A DNA stretch of 64,000 nucleotides. Origin: Trissonchulus latispiculum. Taxonomy: Eukaryota; Nematoda; Enoplea; Enoplida; Ironidae. The stretch is from contig JASAND010024160.1 in NCBI GenBank assembly GCA_030248195.1, forward strand, positions 1-64,000, read 5' to 3'. Below are positions 11,513 through 23,869 of this stretch, one piece after another. The notes below the pieces were generated by a model. It was not told where the DNA came from, did no database searches, and worked only from the letters and a program-made list of their open reading frames with translations. Both the position numbers and the translations under genes were made by a program. Every line of letters starts with the position of its first letter. Positions within the stretch are counted from its first letter, which is position 1.

Positions 11513-12304
11513 CAGTGGGAAAAATGGACCGTCCTATCAGGTTAATGTGATATGCTAAATTTAATACTTTGTTGAAAAACTCTTAAACTTTTAAACGTAT
11601 ATATTTCCTAAACTTGAAAAATATTTACATCCACTCAAGCATGACTTTCCCATGTCAACTGTTTCCTGATGAAGTTGGATTCATAAAATTTGTGGAGATC
11701 TGTGGAGACTGCTTCTAAAAGGAAACCTAATAAATCAAACTTGCTAACCTAAAAATGACTAGAACCTAAATGAATTAACGTCTAAACATAACATAAGCCA
11801 AAGCATTACCACTGGCATGATTGCAAACTGGCAGAAAATCGTCAAAATCGGTCAACCGGTCTCTTGAGCGACTCCCACAAAACTTCCACCTCAATCTGGG
11901 TGCCCATGAAAAAACTGCTGATTGCAATAAAAATTGCAACTATAATGGTAAATGCAATCTCGTAGGACGGAATATCTCGCAGTACACTAATTTGCATACT
12001 CGGCGTGGTTAGATTACAAGGCCGAATCATGGCCCAAACGGTTATCGTAAACGGAAAAATCCAGGAATTGGGACGAACCATTTTCCCGTATTGTAATGTT
12101 CTCAGCGCTGGCCCAACCTTGACTGTTCTGCAGCTGAAAATCCGTGAAATTGGTTGCCGAAATGCGGTCGAAATTTTGAAATTCCACCGATCCTGTGGTA
12201 ACTGCATTTTCGAGAATTGTCAAATTTTCCGAGCTAAAGTGAATGGAATAATTCTCGCTCGTTTGCGAAGAAACTAGCAATAGATGCGCAGCAAAGATAC
12301 TCAA

Positions 12305-15300
12305 AAAAAGTTGCTTGACAGTTGCACATTACAACTACAGGCACGAGTATTTCCCACCTTTACAGAATACAAAGTTTTCACAGTGAAATATTAACTTTAA
12401 ACTAATTGCGTACTGTTTAAGAGAAAAACCTGTTAGAACTGCCAACTGCACATTTTGTACGTAAATCCTCATGTCGAAAAAAAACCAAACGCGTGGTTAT
12501 AAAGAAATTAATAATAATTGCACATTTGGTCTACTAGAAGCCATAAAGCGAACAGGCTTATTATATCTCATAAAATATGTATTTTGGCTGTTCGGGAGAC
12601 GATGCCATTGGTTGATTGCTGCCGTGAAAACAGTTCAGACGATCCGTAAACCTACGGAAGCAAACGTAGAAGACACGATTTTAACGCCTGAATGTATTAA
12701 TGGTCTGCGTATTCAGCATTAAAACTTTCACAAATTTCATAACATCATAACAGAGTGGTTTATAAGGTGGTAATTTAGCTTTACAAAGTACTAGCCTAAG
12801 CTAAAAACAATGCGGCGAAAAGTTAAATAAAATGATAAGGCATTATCCTTAACGTTTCCTTTTACAAAGTAAGATGCTTTCACTCTTAAAAAGACTCCTG
12901 TAAAAATAACAGGAATTTTTGTAGTTTTCTTCAAAAGTGCTCCTGTGCGGTCAGTCACTAGCGGAGCTTCCTGTATTTTCCACAAAAACAACTTTTGTAT
13001 TCTTACCGGTCTTTTCAATCGTAAAAATGACAGGAGTTTCCTGTGGAAAATACTAAGGGAACCTGTAGTTTTTATTACCGGAATTTTCTGTAGAAAATAC
13101 AAAAGAAGGATCAATTGAACTTTATCCCCCCAGAACAACAATTGAACTTTGCCCCCTGCCCAGAATTACATAAGACCTGCCGAAAAAGACTAATTCAGTG
13201 TCACAGCTCCGAAGAAGTACCGAAGAAGCATAATTTGACTGATTGAGTTGAAATTTGGTAGGGGTAGGTTTTCGGACCTGCTGATTTCGAAAATACAAAA
13301 ATTTTAAAATTTTGAAAAATTTTAAAAAATTTTAAATTTTAGTTTGGTAAGGGGAGACCAAGGAGAACCGAAAAATTTTTTTAAAATCTTTTGCTGAAAA
13401 ATTGCTTTTTCTGGGGTGCTGATCACGAAGTTGAAATCGATTTTTCAATTCAGCTTTTCGTTAGCTCAAGATTTATTATTATTATTATTATTTTATCATT
13501 TAAGAGTAGCGGCCCTTCTGTTTTATTCTAATTGCATTCATCTGATAGAACAATTTCTAGAAGGGCGCCAAAGAAACCTGTAGCTCTGTTCGACTTTTTT
13601 ACAATCCAAAATCAGATACCAAACCTGTAGTTTTAACAAAACCTGTATATTTTACCTGTTATTTCAAAAATTGGGGGAGGTAAGGGGGCGGGGCGGCCGC
13701 TCCCAAAATGTTTTCGGCAGGGAGCGGCCGTTACAAAAAATCACCCACGCGGTGTTGAAAGACTGAAAATTTGAAAAACTTAAAAAATTTCAGAACGAAC
13801 TGAAAAGTCAGAACAGGGTGTATGCAGATGGATGTTAATACAGCATGTAGGAATGGCGTACATGCAGCCAAGCACTTTCAAGAAGATTGGATAACTCTGG
13901 AAGAAACAAATAGTTAACTATTATCTGTTATGAATTGGAAAATAACAAATATGACTGGTGAAAATCCAGTGGCGGATCAGCAAGCATAAACATCTGGTAT
14001 CGCAAACTGTTCCACGATGCCAATGCACGCTACAAAAGGCGTCACTCGGCGCTCGCAGCAAACTGAGAATACTGGTCTCGATGTCCGTCACTGTCAGTAG
14101 TCGTCAGGTGCGTGCCTGTATGCCTCATTTTAGGATCTATATTTACTAAGTTAAAAAGTGAAGCTATTTTTCTAGTAAATCTTTGCTAAGTTCAGGAAAA
14201 TGTAAATGCTATGTGTAGCCTTTCGTTCTCAACAACCTCGTTTCTTATTGTCCAGCCTCTAAAGTGCTAGGGTGTGATACGCTGCTGTTTTCGGTCCAAT
14301 ATCAGATGATCGCCACTTAAGGTGGTGTGATTCCTTTTGGGCACATATTATTGGTTAACGGTCCAAATCAAGATGAAATTTGATGAAACTTTCCAAAACA
14401 AGTTCTCTTAGCATTCTAACACCCTCCGCGCAATCCCGCTTCAAAGCTTCGACGTCTCCGTTCAGGGCGGTTTTTGCCGATTTTTGACAAATAGACAGCA
14501 GCAGACATTTTGAAGGATGCATAAGTGCTCTGCATGGAGACCGGATTTCTGTCGTTCCTAAGCTTTTGCCACCTTTTCCACAAAACTCGCATTCACCACA
14601 TTTTTCTCACATCCAATGGTTTACTTTATCTCATCATAAGCTCAACTTATGATTTTTCAATGATCAGTTACATGTTATGCATAACTTCACTGCAGCACAC
14701 AGACGATGTATTTTACACTAACACGGTAAGCAAGAGAGCCAATGTTTTTACTAACTGTCAGACCTTAGGCAACACAAAAGCACGACTATACAGTTATTAA
14801 CACATTCACAAAATCAAACTTATGAAACAGGTATTAAGGCATCAACGTAATCCCACAAATTACCAGTATTTAGGTATTTATTCTGTATATTTAGGAATGT
14901 TACTTATTGTGGCAGATAATATTGCGCGTTAATCCATGAATAGTGAAGCTCCACAAACAGTGTCATTTTCAGGAGCATAAAGTTTAACCCATTTAGAGGG
15001 AAACTTCGAATTAGAACAGGCATTAGAAGATTCGCAACATTTAGTCAGCCACACTTGAAGCTCTAATTGGGCATCACTAAGGCTATCCAGAGCTGTGTCT
15101 GAGAACGCTTGTTTGTTTCTTTGATGGGATTAGCTGGCAACACTACGAAACTACCGGATAGTATTGTTTATCGCACTCAGTGGAACCTTGGTGATCACTA
15201 ATGCTCACAAAAACCAGAAATGTTGTAATTTTGCCTATAATTGAAAATGCAACAGCAGCAATATCGCATGGAAATGTGACCTAACCTTACATGCGAAAAC

Positions 15301-15848
15301 ATTTTACCAAAAAAGCTAAATTTAAAAAGGAAAAGTTATTTCAAACGACAAAGTTTCTACAGTATGAACGGAAATACTAGTATTTTACCGTCGGTCGACT
15401 TAAAAGCGTTAGGCGTCTTAGATTGTAACAGTTCCTTAAACATGACTAGAAGATTTGTCTATTATAGAAATTTAAACTCTCAAAAGCTAATGCGTCTATC
15501 AAACATTTTGAGTACAGCATTATAGCGAGTTTCTGCAATGAAAATCAAGCTAAATTCCATTTTTTTCCGAGCGCTTTTTCAGTAGCTTAGCTTCGAAAGG
15601 TGATCTTTAACTTTAGGTGATGCTTTAGAGTCCCCTCATATAAGACTTTCTAAACATATGTAATACTAACTAACTGATCGCTGCAAACCTAGTGCTATTT
15701 CTCCGAAAAAGTCTGCCCGTTTTTTGTCGGTCTGGAGGAGTCTGCAGGCCCACATTCCCCCACGTTATTCTATGTTTTCGAGTCCCTGTGCTATAGATAA
15801 TACATTGAAATCACAAAACATTGCCTGCTAGGCACTCATGTCAAAGTG
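12305..15848. other. Intergenic, no recognisable gene
   Basis: AT-rich. 12800-13100 has scattered internally repetitive CCTGT/ACAGGA motifs in both orientations, probably repeat debris. About 13640-13745 holds a short GC-rich patch. No ORF here resembles a protein family. Confidence 0.5.
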
Positions 15849-16973
15849 TTATCGAGTAGGAATAGCAACAATTTTTGTGACGGATGCTTGGCCAATTATT
15901 GCTTTGCGAATTTCAACACTGAATGAGAAATAAATAAACGGATTAATAGCGCTGTTGCTAGTAGCAAAGATACCAACAATTGAGTTTCCTATTTCATTTG
16001 AAAGGAAATACTGCTCCTGCAGCCACCTAGTAATCCAGTAGGACATAATGTATGCAAAATTAACAAACCCTATTATTGTGAACTGTAAAGCCAAAGACTT
16101 CTCCTTTTTGTGATTGTACGGTTGTAATGATAGTGTTGAAGTTAGCTTTCGTGACCACAATAATGTAACCAAATTAATTAGTACAACAGAAAATGGCGTT
16201 AACATTGTAACAATTTGTGAGTACAGGATAGACAGCTTACTTATATTGCCTCCTACACATTCTCTGCGATATGTGAAACCTGAAGGAGCATGAAAATAAC
16301 AGTTTCCCAAGTAGACTACAGCTACTGCTATCCCTGCCCACCCGTAACAGATAGCAATGATGCATGCCACCTTGGTAGCAGTGAAAACTTGGTGGAATCT
16401 TTGCAAAAGCAATACCGCAGCAAGCCGATTAATGGCTATAGCAATCATATGTAACAATAGACAGACGCTTATGAAATAAATTATGACACCACCAGACATT
16501 ACAAACCACTTTGGAAGGTTACATTCCCCCTTCACACCTTCTACAGTAGCAAACAATATTTGCATTGATAAGTAAATTACATCCAGTATACCTAAGCTTC
16601 TCGCTAGCGCATAGAACGAATTGCTAAAGACAGTTGTGCGATACTTCCAAAGAACATGACAAATAACAATGTAAAAGCAAATACAGAGTACGCAGAAGGA
16701 ATCCACAAGGACAAGGTAGGCTACTGCAAAGTTCGTAACTTTGTGATCTACTGCTGTCGTGAGATTCATTCTAAACACGCAAATCAGCAAAGTACTGATA
16801 GCCGGAAACTGCAAGTCCATCGCCGCCAGATAGAAGTATTTCTTCGTAATTAGTAAATAGTAATTAGTCACTACAGCAGCAATGTGCGTTATCATAATTT
16901 TATAGATCTTCACTAGAATAATAACACATTTTACGTTCCAATTATAGCAGGAGGAAATGCTGTATACCTGCAT
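15849..16973 (-). CDS. Rhodopsin-like 7TM receptor (nematode chemoreceptor-like)
   Basis: Single-exon ORF of 374 codons. The likely true start is Met69 (codon 16767-16769), giving about 306 residues beginning MNLTTAVDH with an N-glycosylation site ahead of TM1; the upstream part is hydrophobic and may be spurious. Seven hydrophobic segments are visible. GPCR marks: INRLAAV after TM3 in place of E/DRY, NPFIY in TM7 (the NPxxY motif), and cysteines at GECNLP and RRECVG positioned for the TM3-loop 2 disulfide. The tail is short (about 25 residues after TM7). TM1 lacks the usual GN motif, as in nematode Srx/Srsx-type families. Ligand unknown. A truncated relative lies at 26250-26530 on the same strand. 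Confidence 0.75.
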   Translation of the reverse strand: MQVYSISSCYNWNVKCVIILVKIYKIMITHIAAVVTNYYLLITKKYFYLAAMDLQFPAISTLLICVFRMNLTTAVDHKVTNFAVAYLVLVDSFCVLCICFYIVICHVLWKYRTTVFSNSFYALARSLGILDVIYLSMQILFATVEGVKGECNLPKWFVMSGGVIIYFISVCLLLHMIAIAINRLAAVLLLQRFHQVFTATKVACIIAICYGWAGIAVAVVYLGNCYFHAPSGFTYRRECVGGNISKLSILYSQIVTMLTPFSVVLINLVTLLWSRKLTSTLSLQPYNHKKEKSLALQFTIIGFVNFAYIMSYWITRWLQEQYFLSNEIGNSIVGIFATSNSAINPFIYFSFSVEIRKAIIGQASVTKIVAIPTR

Positions 16974-18420
16974 TACGAAGTGGGATTAAGCGTGAACAAG
17001 CAAAATTGTGGGCAAATGTTTAAAAGTGGTGTGAGTAACACGTAGGTAACCCTGCATGCCTGTAGGCCTGCTGCGCAGAAAATGTTTAATTGAATATTTG
17101 AGATCAATTTCAGTTTAATCAGTGGAATCCTTCACGATTACGTGATAAGAGTTTTTTGCTACAATAAGTTCAAATCGAAATTACTTTAGACGTTATTGTG
17201 GAAATATACGTTCTGGTCTGCAAACATCCAATTTGTTGTAAACTTTTAAAGAAGTGCTACGAGTTGAAATTTACAAGTTGGTTATTTCTCAATAAAGTAC
17301 TAATCTTGTAGAAAATTGCAAACGATGCATGGGAATGGAAATGAAAAGCCAAATAACTGAGCAAACGTAAGATTCCTTCTACACTGAGGCGCAGCAGGAA
17401 AGTCATTCTTTTCAGAAGGTGATGCAATAAAAACTGTACTGTTTAATGTCATCAGTTTGTCGCTTTGGTGACTTCTTTTAAATGCCTGAAATGTGGTTAA
17501 GCCTTGTATGCTTTCTAAGTTGATTTAGTTACCAACCTGCAAATTCGAAAAAAGCAAATTCATGTATAAATTTTGGAATTACATAGAGTATGCCTTAGCT
17601 TATCTTTTTAGTTTGTAACGGGTGCTTACCAACCAACTTGTCAGCAACTAAGAACTACAATATTATAAGTTTGTGGCATGGCTCAGTATACCCGAACCAT
17701 GCTACACCCACGTGCGCACCATTGAACTGCACGCTACGCCGTGCACTACAATTGTACTGCACGGTAAGCCTTCGCTGCTCTCCTGTCGGAGTATGCTGCG
17801 AGGCTTTTGACAACCAGCAGGACTGACAGCACTGATCTAGTATTTCTCCTGCTTATATATTTCCGCCAACATAAATATGCAAATTAGGTTGAGCTGCATT
17901 TAAACTACTGAAAATTAGAATGATTGTCAGTCTTTCAAGACATGACATTCCAGAAGACGAAAGTCTTCTTGCTTTTTGAGCCCTATTACAAGCCAGTTTC
18001 AGCACTGCTTGCTGTGCTCACAGAAATTTGTGAGCTCACTTGCAGGCGAAGCCCTCGTGAAGGGTACTCCTGAGTGCGCGTCGATCGGAGCTTCGCATGC
18101 TAGTGTGCATACAAATCTCTGAGAGCACTGCTGGCTGTGCTACAACTTGCAGTTGTAAGATAAAACTCTTACAAATCAATTTGGCGGAATTCATTTGAAT
18201 CCAGTCTAATTAGCTTAGTCAAATAGCAAGTCATGGAGGAACTGTCCAACCAGATAATGTAGACTTTTGAAGATGATTCTACTCAGACATTTAATGCTAA
18301 GTTAATATAATAGTGTCTTCAAATTCTCTTTATTTTAATTGTCCACAAACAATTGCACAAGGACTTTTCCTCATCTTCCTAAGCCTTAGTAAAAGAAGTA
18401 AGAACAGTTTCTCAGATCAT
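16974..18420. other. Intergenic, upstream of the receptor
   Basis: No gene recognised. Contains one copy of the GCGCAGCAGG dispersed repeat (17066-17399). 18000-18150 is somewhat GC-richer and repetitive (GCACTGCTTGCTGTGCT-like). Confidence 0.5.
17066..17399 (+). repeat. Dispersed repeat bounded by CTGCTGCGCAG and GAGGCGCAGCAGG
   Basis: Starts at CCTGCTGCGCAG and ends at CTGAGGCGCAGCAGG. Interior stretches resemble those of the copy at 33422-33881, including a matching AGCAAA context before the right end. No ORF. Confidence 0.5.
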
Positions 18421-20638
18421 TTAAGGTGCTGGTGTCGTTTACCGTATTTTGAAGGCTAACTTTACAGCAAATAATCCCAATGACCTAAAATTTCGCTTAA
18501 CGACCTTACTACTGTTCCCAATCATGCTGATAAATCCTTTTAATCGTGTATGAAAAAATTTTTATTTTGACCAAAATTCCATATTTGACGAAAAATGATT
18601 ATGCTGAGTTTTTCAATTTTAAGTGGTTTTCTAAATTTTTTATCCATTATTAATGTAAGTACACACAACCCAGACTAGAAACAGCAAAAAATAGAACGTT
18701 TTAAAGTTTTTGGTTTTTAAGCTCGAACCAGACTACTTTCGGTGAGCGGACAGCGTGCAAATATATCCACTGCTACGAAAAATATAAATTTAACAGAAAT
18801 TGCCATTTGTTTCTTTTAATGTCACTTTTTCATGCATATTTAATGATTGTGGAGATCATGCAGCTTAAAGTAACCCATAATAGCAATATTCTGACATTCT
18901 AGGAGTGAACAGTGCCGGGGGAGTAAAATTACGAAAAGGCGGAGTATGTACAAATGAAATAATGTTATTCGTCCCAACCGCAATTTCCAAAGCGTCTGTA
19001 AACATATATGGAAACAAATTCCTCCGCCCCATCCGTTTTCTTCCTCCCCAACCAGTTTATTTCACTATTTTACGATAACAAAACCATCAATTCTTTCTCG
19101 TCACTGCTGCGCCTTTGTAATGGCAAGCCAGCACTTAGCTAAGCGCCAATTACATTGATTGTTAAATAATGAAGGAAATTTGTGTTTTAAACAAGGTTTT
19201 CTCATACTTCGAGTAATATTGTGTTTTCAAATTTAGCGTACGAATTGACCAAAACTTATTGCATGGTCATTTTCCTAGTTTTCTGTTGAGTCTGGTACAG
19301 TTGAGATATCGCTTGTTGAATTTTGAAAAATGGCATCAATGTGCGTTTTTAGAAGTTTTCTGTCGACATGCTAAATAATAACTAAAATGCTGAAAAATGA
19401 CCCTCGGCAAGATATTCCTGTCTTCGCTTGCGAAATTTCAGCTCTCTAACGTAATTTAATCGAAAGTAATCCTTGTTCAAAATTTCATATTATTTTTCCC
19501 AATATGTGAGCTACCGCCTAACAATGAAAGCTACATTTTTTAAGAATATGCATGTTTTTGGTCATTTAATGCTTTATTTACGTCAAATCTGTAGGTTGCC
19601 ATTACAAATTTTTCAGTCTGCACCAGTGCGGTAAACGATAAACTTTTGTCCAGTGCTTTTGTGGTGATTTTTCGGAACGCTATAACTTTCGCAATTTTGG
19701 GAGTTGGAAAGAGCTTTTACATCGTTTTAAAGCTTATAATCTGCAAAGTAAGATGAGCTTACGCAACCGGCAAAATTAGCAAAAACATAGCAGAAATTTT
19801 CTGACAAGCTGACATCTAACAGGATGAATATAGACCAAAAGTTTTTGAACATCGATTTCTCAAAACTGAAGAATCGGCCAACAGTTCTTTTTGTGCCACG
19901 ATATGAAGGACATATGGGCCGAGGGACGTTTGTTTGGATTTGGCTCAGCACATCTTAACGGTCGAGAAAATCGGCCAAATGCACAGTAACACGAAATTTC
20001 GCAACTTCGCATTGAGTTTTCTTGCTACTGGATACGTTTTAGCCCAAACCAAGAACAACGTCCCTCCGCAGAAGTGCGAATTTCGATTCTGCCGAAAATC
20101 TCCGGAATCCGTCGAGTCGTTTTTGAGAAATCGATGTTCGAAACAAAATAATCGCAGTTTTGCCAAAATGGTTTTTCGGCCAAATCTCTAGCTGAAAGCA
20201 ATAAAGTCTGGCTAATAGGCATTCACAAAATTTGCATTTGGACGATGTATCGATTGAGTATAACTAAGCCGATTTTGTCCTTAACATGTGGCAGTAATTT
20301 TGAAAAAACTTATTTCCTCGAAGGCCATTTTTTGACCCTAAAAACAGTTTTTTGCTTATACTGACTTAACCACTGGAGATAGCTCAAAGGTTGTAAGAAC
20401 AAAAATGTTCATTTTCGAGTCCTCTTTCCAGCCATACCAATCAATCCCGTGTCTTGTCTACCTACTGGGAGCTTAAGGCCAAAAACCAAAACTTTCTTGT
20501 CTTTTGGCCTAAGAATACGGGACTGGTCCTAAAATGTTAAAGAGCACGGAAATAGGTTATTTCGTAAGTTTTAGCCCTTTGCGCAAAGGATTAAAGCCGT
20601 AGGAGTCAAAAATACCCGAAAGGAAACCAGCACCTTAA
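18421..20638. mobile_element. TTAA-bounded DNA element, long copy
   Basis: Inverted ends: TTAAGGTGCTGGTGTCGTTT at 18421 and, reverse-complemented, TTAAGGTGCTGGTTTCCTTT ending at 20638. The right 1 kb (about 19630-20638) matches, inverted, the element at 39567-40584. TTAA ends suggest a TTAA-specific superfamily (piggyBac or Kolobok). No transposase recognised. The two copies share an open frame (19934-20191 here) with FRNF..SFLAT and KSPESVES in common, of unknown meaning. Confidence 0.6.
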
Positions 20639-23524
20639 TAAAAACCCTAACACAAGTCAAACTTTAAGAAAAGTTATCGTCGTCAGAGTCAGTCAGCTAT
20701 AACACACCAGAATGGATACCAATTTGACTTCTGCCAAGATAACGTTTGACTTTGTAAAAGTTTTTTCTGAGCTTGTCTAACCGCCTTAATTTGATTTGAA
20801 GCCGCTTCGCCGGCTCTCAATTGCCTAGATTAAACAAGGTCAACATACAAAAAGAGTTTAACAGTAAAGCTTCTGAGGTGATGCGTGATTTGAAGCAGTG
20901 GTCTGAGAGCGCTTTTGGAAGAGGAAATTAGCTACACACAATACCTAGTATTTGAATTTGCTTTCCCTGTCGAATTTTTAATTTTCATTCCTTTGCATTA
21001 CCTGTTGAAATTTTAATTTTAATTCCTTATCTTTCAAGAATGCGAACGGCAACGGGATGTTTTTAGACCAAGGATTTGTCTGAACCCAGTTGTAACTGAC
21101 ACTGAATATGTATTTTTGTAACAATTGCTGACAATTGCTTGTTGTTCCGAATCGCTCAAGTGTAAACACTTTGACAAGATTCAGACAAAAGAACAGTTTC
21201 TTGTAATGCGACTGCACCAGCCTGTTATTAGCTAATGAAGTGAAATCACGTCACAAAAATTAATTTGCATATTCCATCAAAGCAACTTTAGCTTTTATTT
21301 CAACCAAAGGGGGTGTTGTGAAAAGCATTTCTTTAAGACTTGTTATAGCTGGAAATGAAAGCCCCCTCCAGAAAAATTGGAGTTAAAAGAGTTTACATTT
21401 TCCCAAATTAAAATAAAATTTAAAATAAGAAAATTTCGGTACAATTCAAAAAGCTCCTGCAGGGCCCCCTCCCTATAGAAACTCTCACTGCTAATAAAAG
21501 CAGTGCTAAGAACAGGGTGAAAATTAACGTCGAAAATAAGCAGTTCGTTTTGCACCAGTACCGAGAACAGATAAAAACAAGTTACCCCTTAAAAGGGGAA
21601 TAATACCGCCGTAGAGTTTGGGATTTATGTGTTCAACGTTTTGTTTGTTTTTATCATACTGTTCTAGTGTACGGTGACGTTAGCTTTTGACTAGTTTCAA
21701 CTCCCCGACATTTACCGTTTCTGAGACCAAAGAATGGGAGTATTTATTGCCATTTGCCACTGCCAATTGTGAAACTAAAATTATACTGCAAGAAGGATTC
21801 GATCTGTGTCCGGAACAGTGCCAAGACACCCTAGCCACTACACTACTCTGACTATAGCGATTTTATCGAATAAACTGCGAGAGAGAAAGTTATCATTTAT
21901 CTATATGTTTATTTTGAACAATTTATTTTATCTAAATTCTCAAGCAAAGCAAACACTAATAAAATAAATACAGTGCAAGCGCAAAATCAGTCTTTGCACA
22001 CGAAAATTGTAACATCAGCTTTAGCGATTTATTGATCTGTTAAACCTCTGCCAATCAAGTGACAGGCAAATAACGCCCGATTTTCGGTAATATGAGAAAA
22101 GGCAGAGAGTGATCGTGTGCAAAACAATTTACAGGGCGTTGAAAATTAACTAAATTGACTGTAATGATGCTCTAAAAATTGCAAAATCGTAGAAAAATTG
22201 TTGGGCAAAAAAACCTGCGTAACAGGGACATGTGTTGAAGATAGGACGGAAATCCTCCGCGCCAAGCAATTTACATGCAAAACTTAGGATTTCAGATGGG
22301 TCAACCCATTACAAGTATACCGCCTCCGGCGGTATAATAAAGTAGAACGACTAAGAGCAACAAGTCAATGTTACACGTGGATTAAGAAATTATTTGAATG
22401 AAATTTCATATGGATAAGTTCGGTGGTTTTCCCAAGAGCATTTTTATAAGACCCTCGTTAGAGTGTATAAGTTCCATGTGCTGGTTCTTTTCAGAACACT
22501 TTCAATCAACAGATTACAATACCTGTTCATTTAGGATTTTAATTCACCTGGAAAACAAATATCCATAAATAGATAATTAACCAAGAAATGTAAAAGGTTT
22601 TATTTGAAAGTGATGTACTAATGAGGAATACAAACTGACGGATAAAAAATCAAGAACCAGTCACAGACTAAATTTTGAAACACCACACTCCCTATGATTA
22701 GGCAGGATTGCATAATATACAGAGTGAAATTGCAAAAAAATCAGGTTTCAATAACTACACTGTAATAATGTAGGTATGAAGTCGCAGTTCAGGCATAAAA
22801 TTTGTATTCGAAGGCATGCTAAAAGAAGAAGATAAAGAGGTTTGTAATTGGTTCTTTTTTGTTTTATTGACCAATAAATACGAAGCATCGAACTGATTAT
22901 AGAATCGAGCTTAGCTTACCCGGAAGAAACAACTACGTGAAGTGCGAAGTTGACAGAAACGTTTTTATTTCAAACAGATTCAGTAAGCCCCAGTTATTCA
23001 AGGGTGATTAAGTCGCAGCATTTAGTCATCTGTATCATCTGCAGCGAGAAACAATTTTCGTCTAGGTACGCTGGTTTGGAAGACTACAAAATTATGCATT
23101 ATCTGAATGGTATTATAAATTCCATGCCTTTTAGTATTTTGCAGAACATGTTAAATCACACGATTGCTTAACTTTATCCTTTTTACTCTGAAATTTCAAA
23201 ATATCACAGAATGAAAAAACGATAACCTGATGAGGTTCTGAACAATAAATTGTTTACACTTAACTATTAAAGCTGGAAATCTCTACAATTGTAAATCCTA
23301 TTTCTTGACTGTCTGTCACTGGCAGCATTGAACTGTAGAACTGTAACTGTACAGAAAACTTACTACCTAATTTTACTAAAACGCAAAGGTTTACTGTTTA
23401 CTCGAAAAGCAACCTAGCCCTTGTTTGTTTCTGTAATATTTGTTACAGACAAGTCGATGTTGAGCTATACTAGTCCTTGTTTATAACGTGCAAGCCGCGT
23501 TAGTGATAAGTGTGCTAGTGTTAT
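20639..23524. other. Intergenic, no recognisable gene
   Basis: Holds a tRNA-like fossil (21791-21850) and, around 21600-22340, inverted CCGCCG/CGGCGG motifs next to ATAATA (21600 and 22320) that may be ends of another foldback element. No supported ORF. Confidence 0.45.
21791..21850 (-). repeat. tRNA-like fossil
   Basis: On the minus strand, A-box-like TAGTGTAGTGGCTAGGGTG is followed at the right distance by the B-box-like GATCGAATCC. The anticodon arm is not readable. A SINE head or tRNA pseudogene. Confidence 0.45.
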
Positions 23525-23869
23525 CATGAGTACATAACAAGCGTCACACTCTATGCAGTGAAGGCCAAAACTACGCTACTTGCGCTATCGACTAACCCCA
23601 ACAAACTTTCCCCTCTCACAACGCCCATATATGGGTCCAAACGAGGGTCGCTCATTGGCTTAGTATATTTTATGCGCCGTAAGTGTTAATCATACACGCT
23701 TAAACCCCTCCCCAAATTGGGCCCCTGTCAATTTCAACATGTAACCATACAAAGCAGTGAGCGATCCCGTTTGTGCCTCGAACTTATATATGAGCGGTGT
23801 GAGAGAGGATCAATTTGGAGGGTGAAGCTTGTCATAACTTTCATAACCTTTGGTATTATGTATTAGTTT
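23525..23869. mobile_element. CAAGAG foldback family, short palindromic MITE
   Basis: Left end CATGAGTACATAAC then AAGCGTCACACTCTATGCAGTG, nearly identical to the end of the 4.3-kb element at 30518. The interior (TCCAAACGAGGGTCGCTCA ... GAGCGATCCCGTTTGTG) is itself an inverted repeat also present at about 30652-30795. The right end is degraded; boundaries approximate. Confidence 0.6.

Larger units (their letters stand above)
9784..12304 (-). pseudogene. SLC10-type transporter copy A, pseudogene
   Basis: Relative of SLC10A3/A5-like sodium/bile-acid-symporter-family membrane proteins, with signal peptide, glycosylated ectodomain and transmembrane core. Exons: 12304-11810, 11399-11225 (175 bp, as in B and C), 10738-9784. 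Exon 2 is open and keeps the GAMSN...G...LS core motif. Damage: near 12017-12025 about 26 nt are missing relative to copy C (frameshift, then stop); near 11851 one C is missing relative to copy B (second frameshift); exon 3 is split by a 380-bp MITE (10228-10607). The E and Q of the sodium-site motif VAIETGIQN survive at about 9970-9984. Removing the MITE and one CTG leaves exon 3 in frame, so that insertion looks recent. Pseudogene call firm; function inferred from family. Confidence 0.85.
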
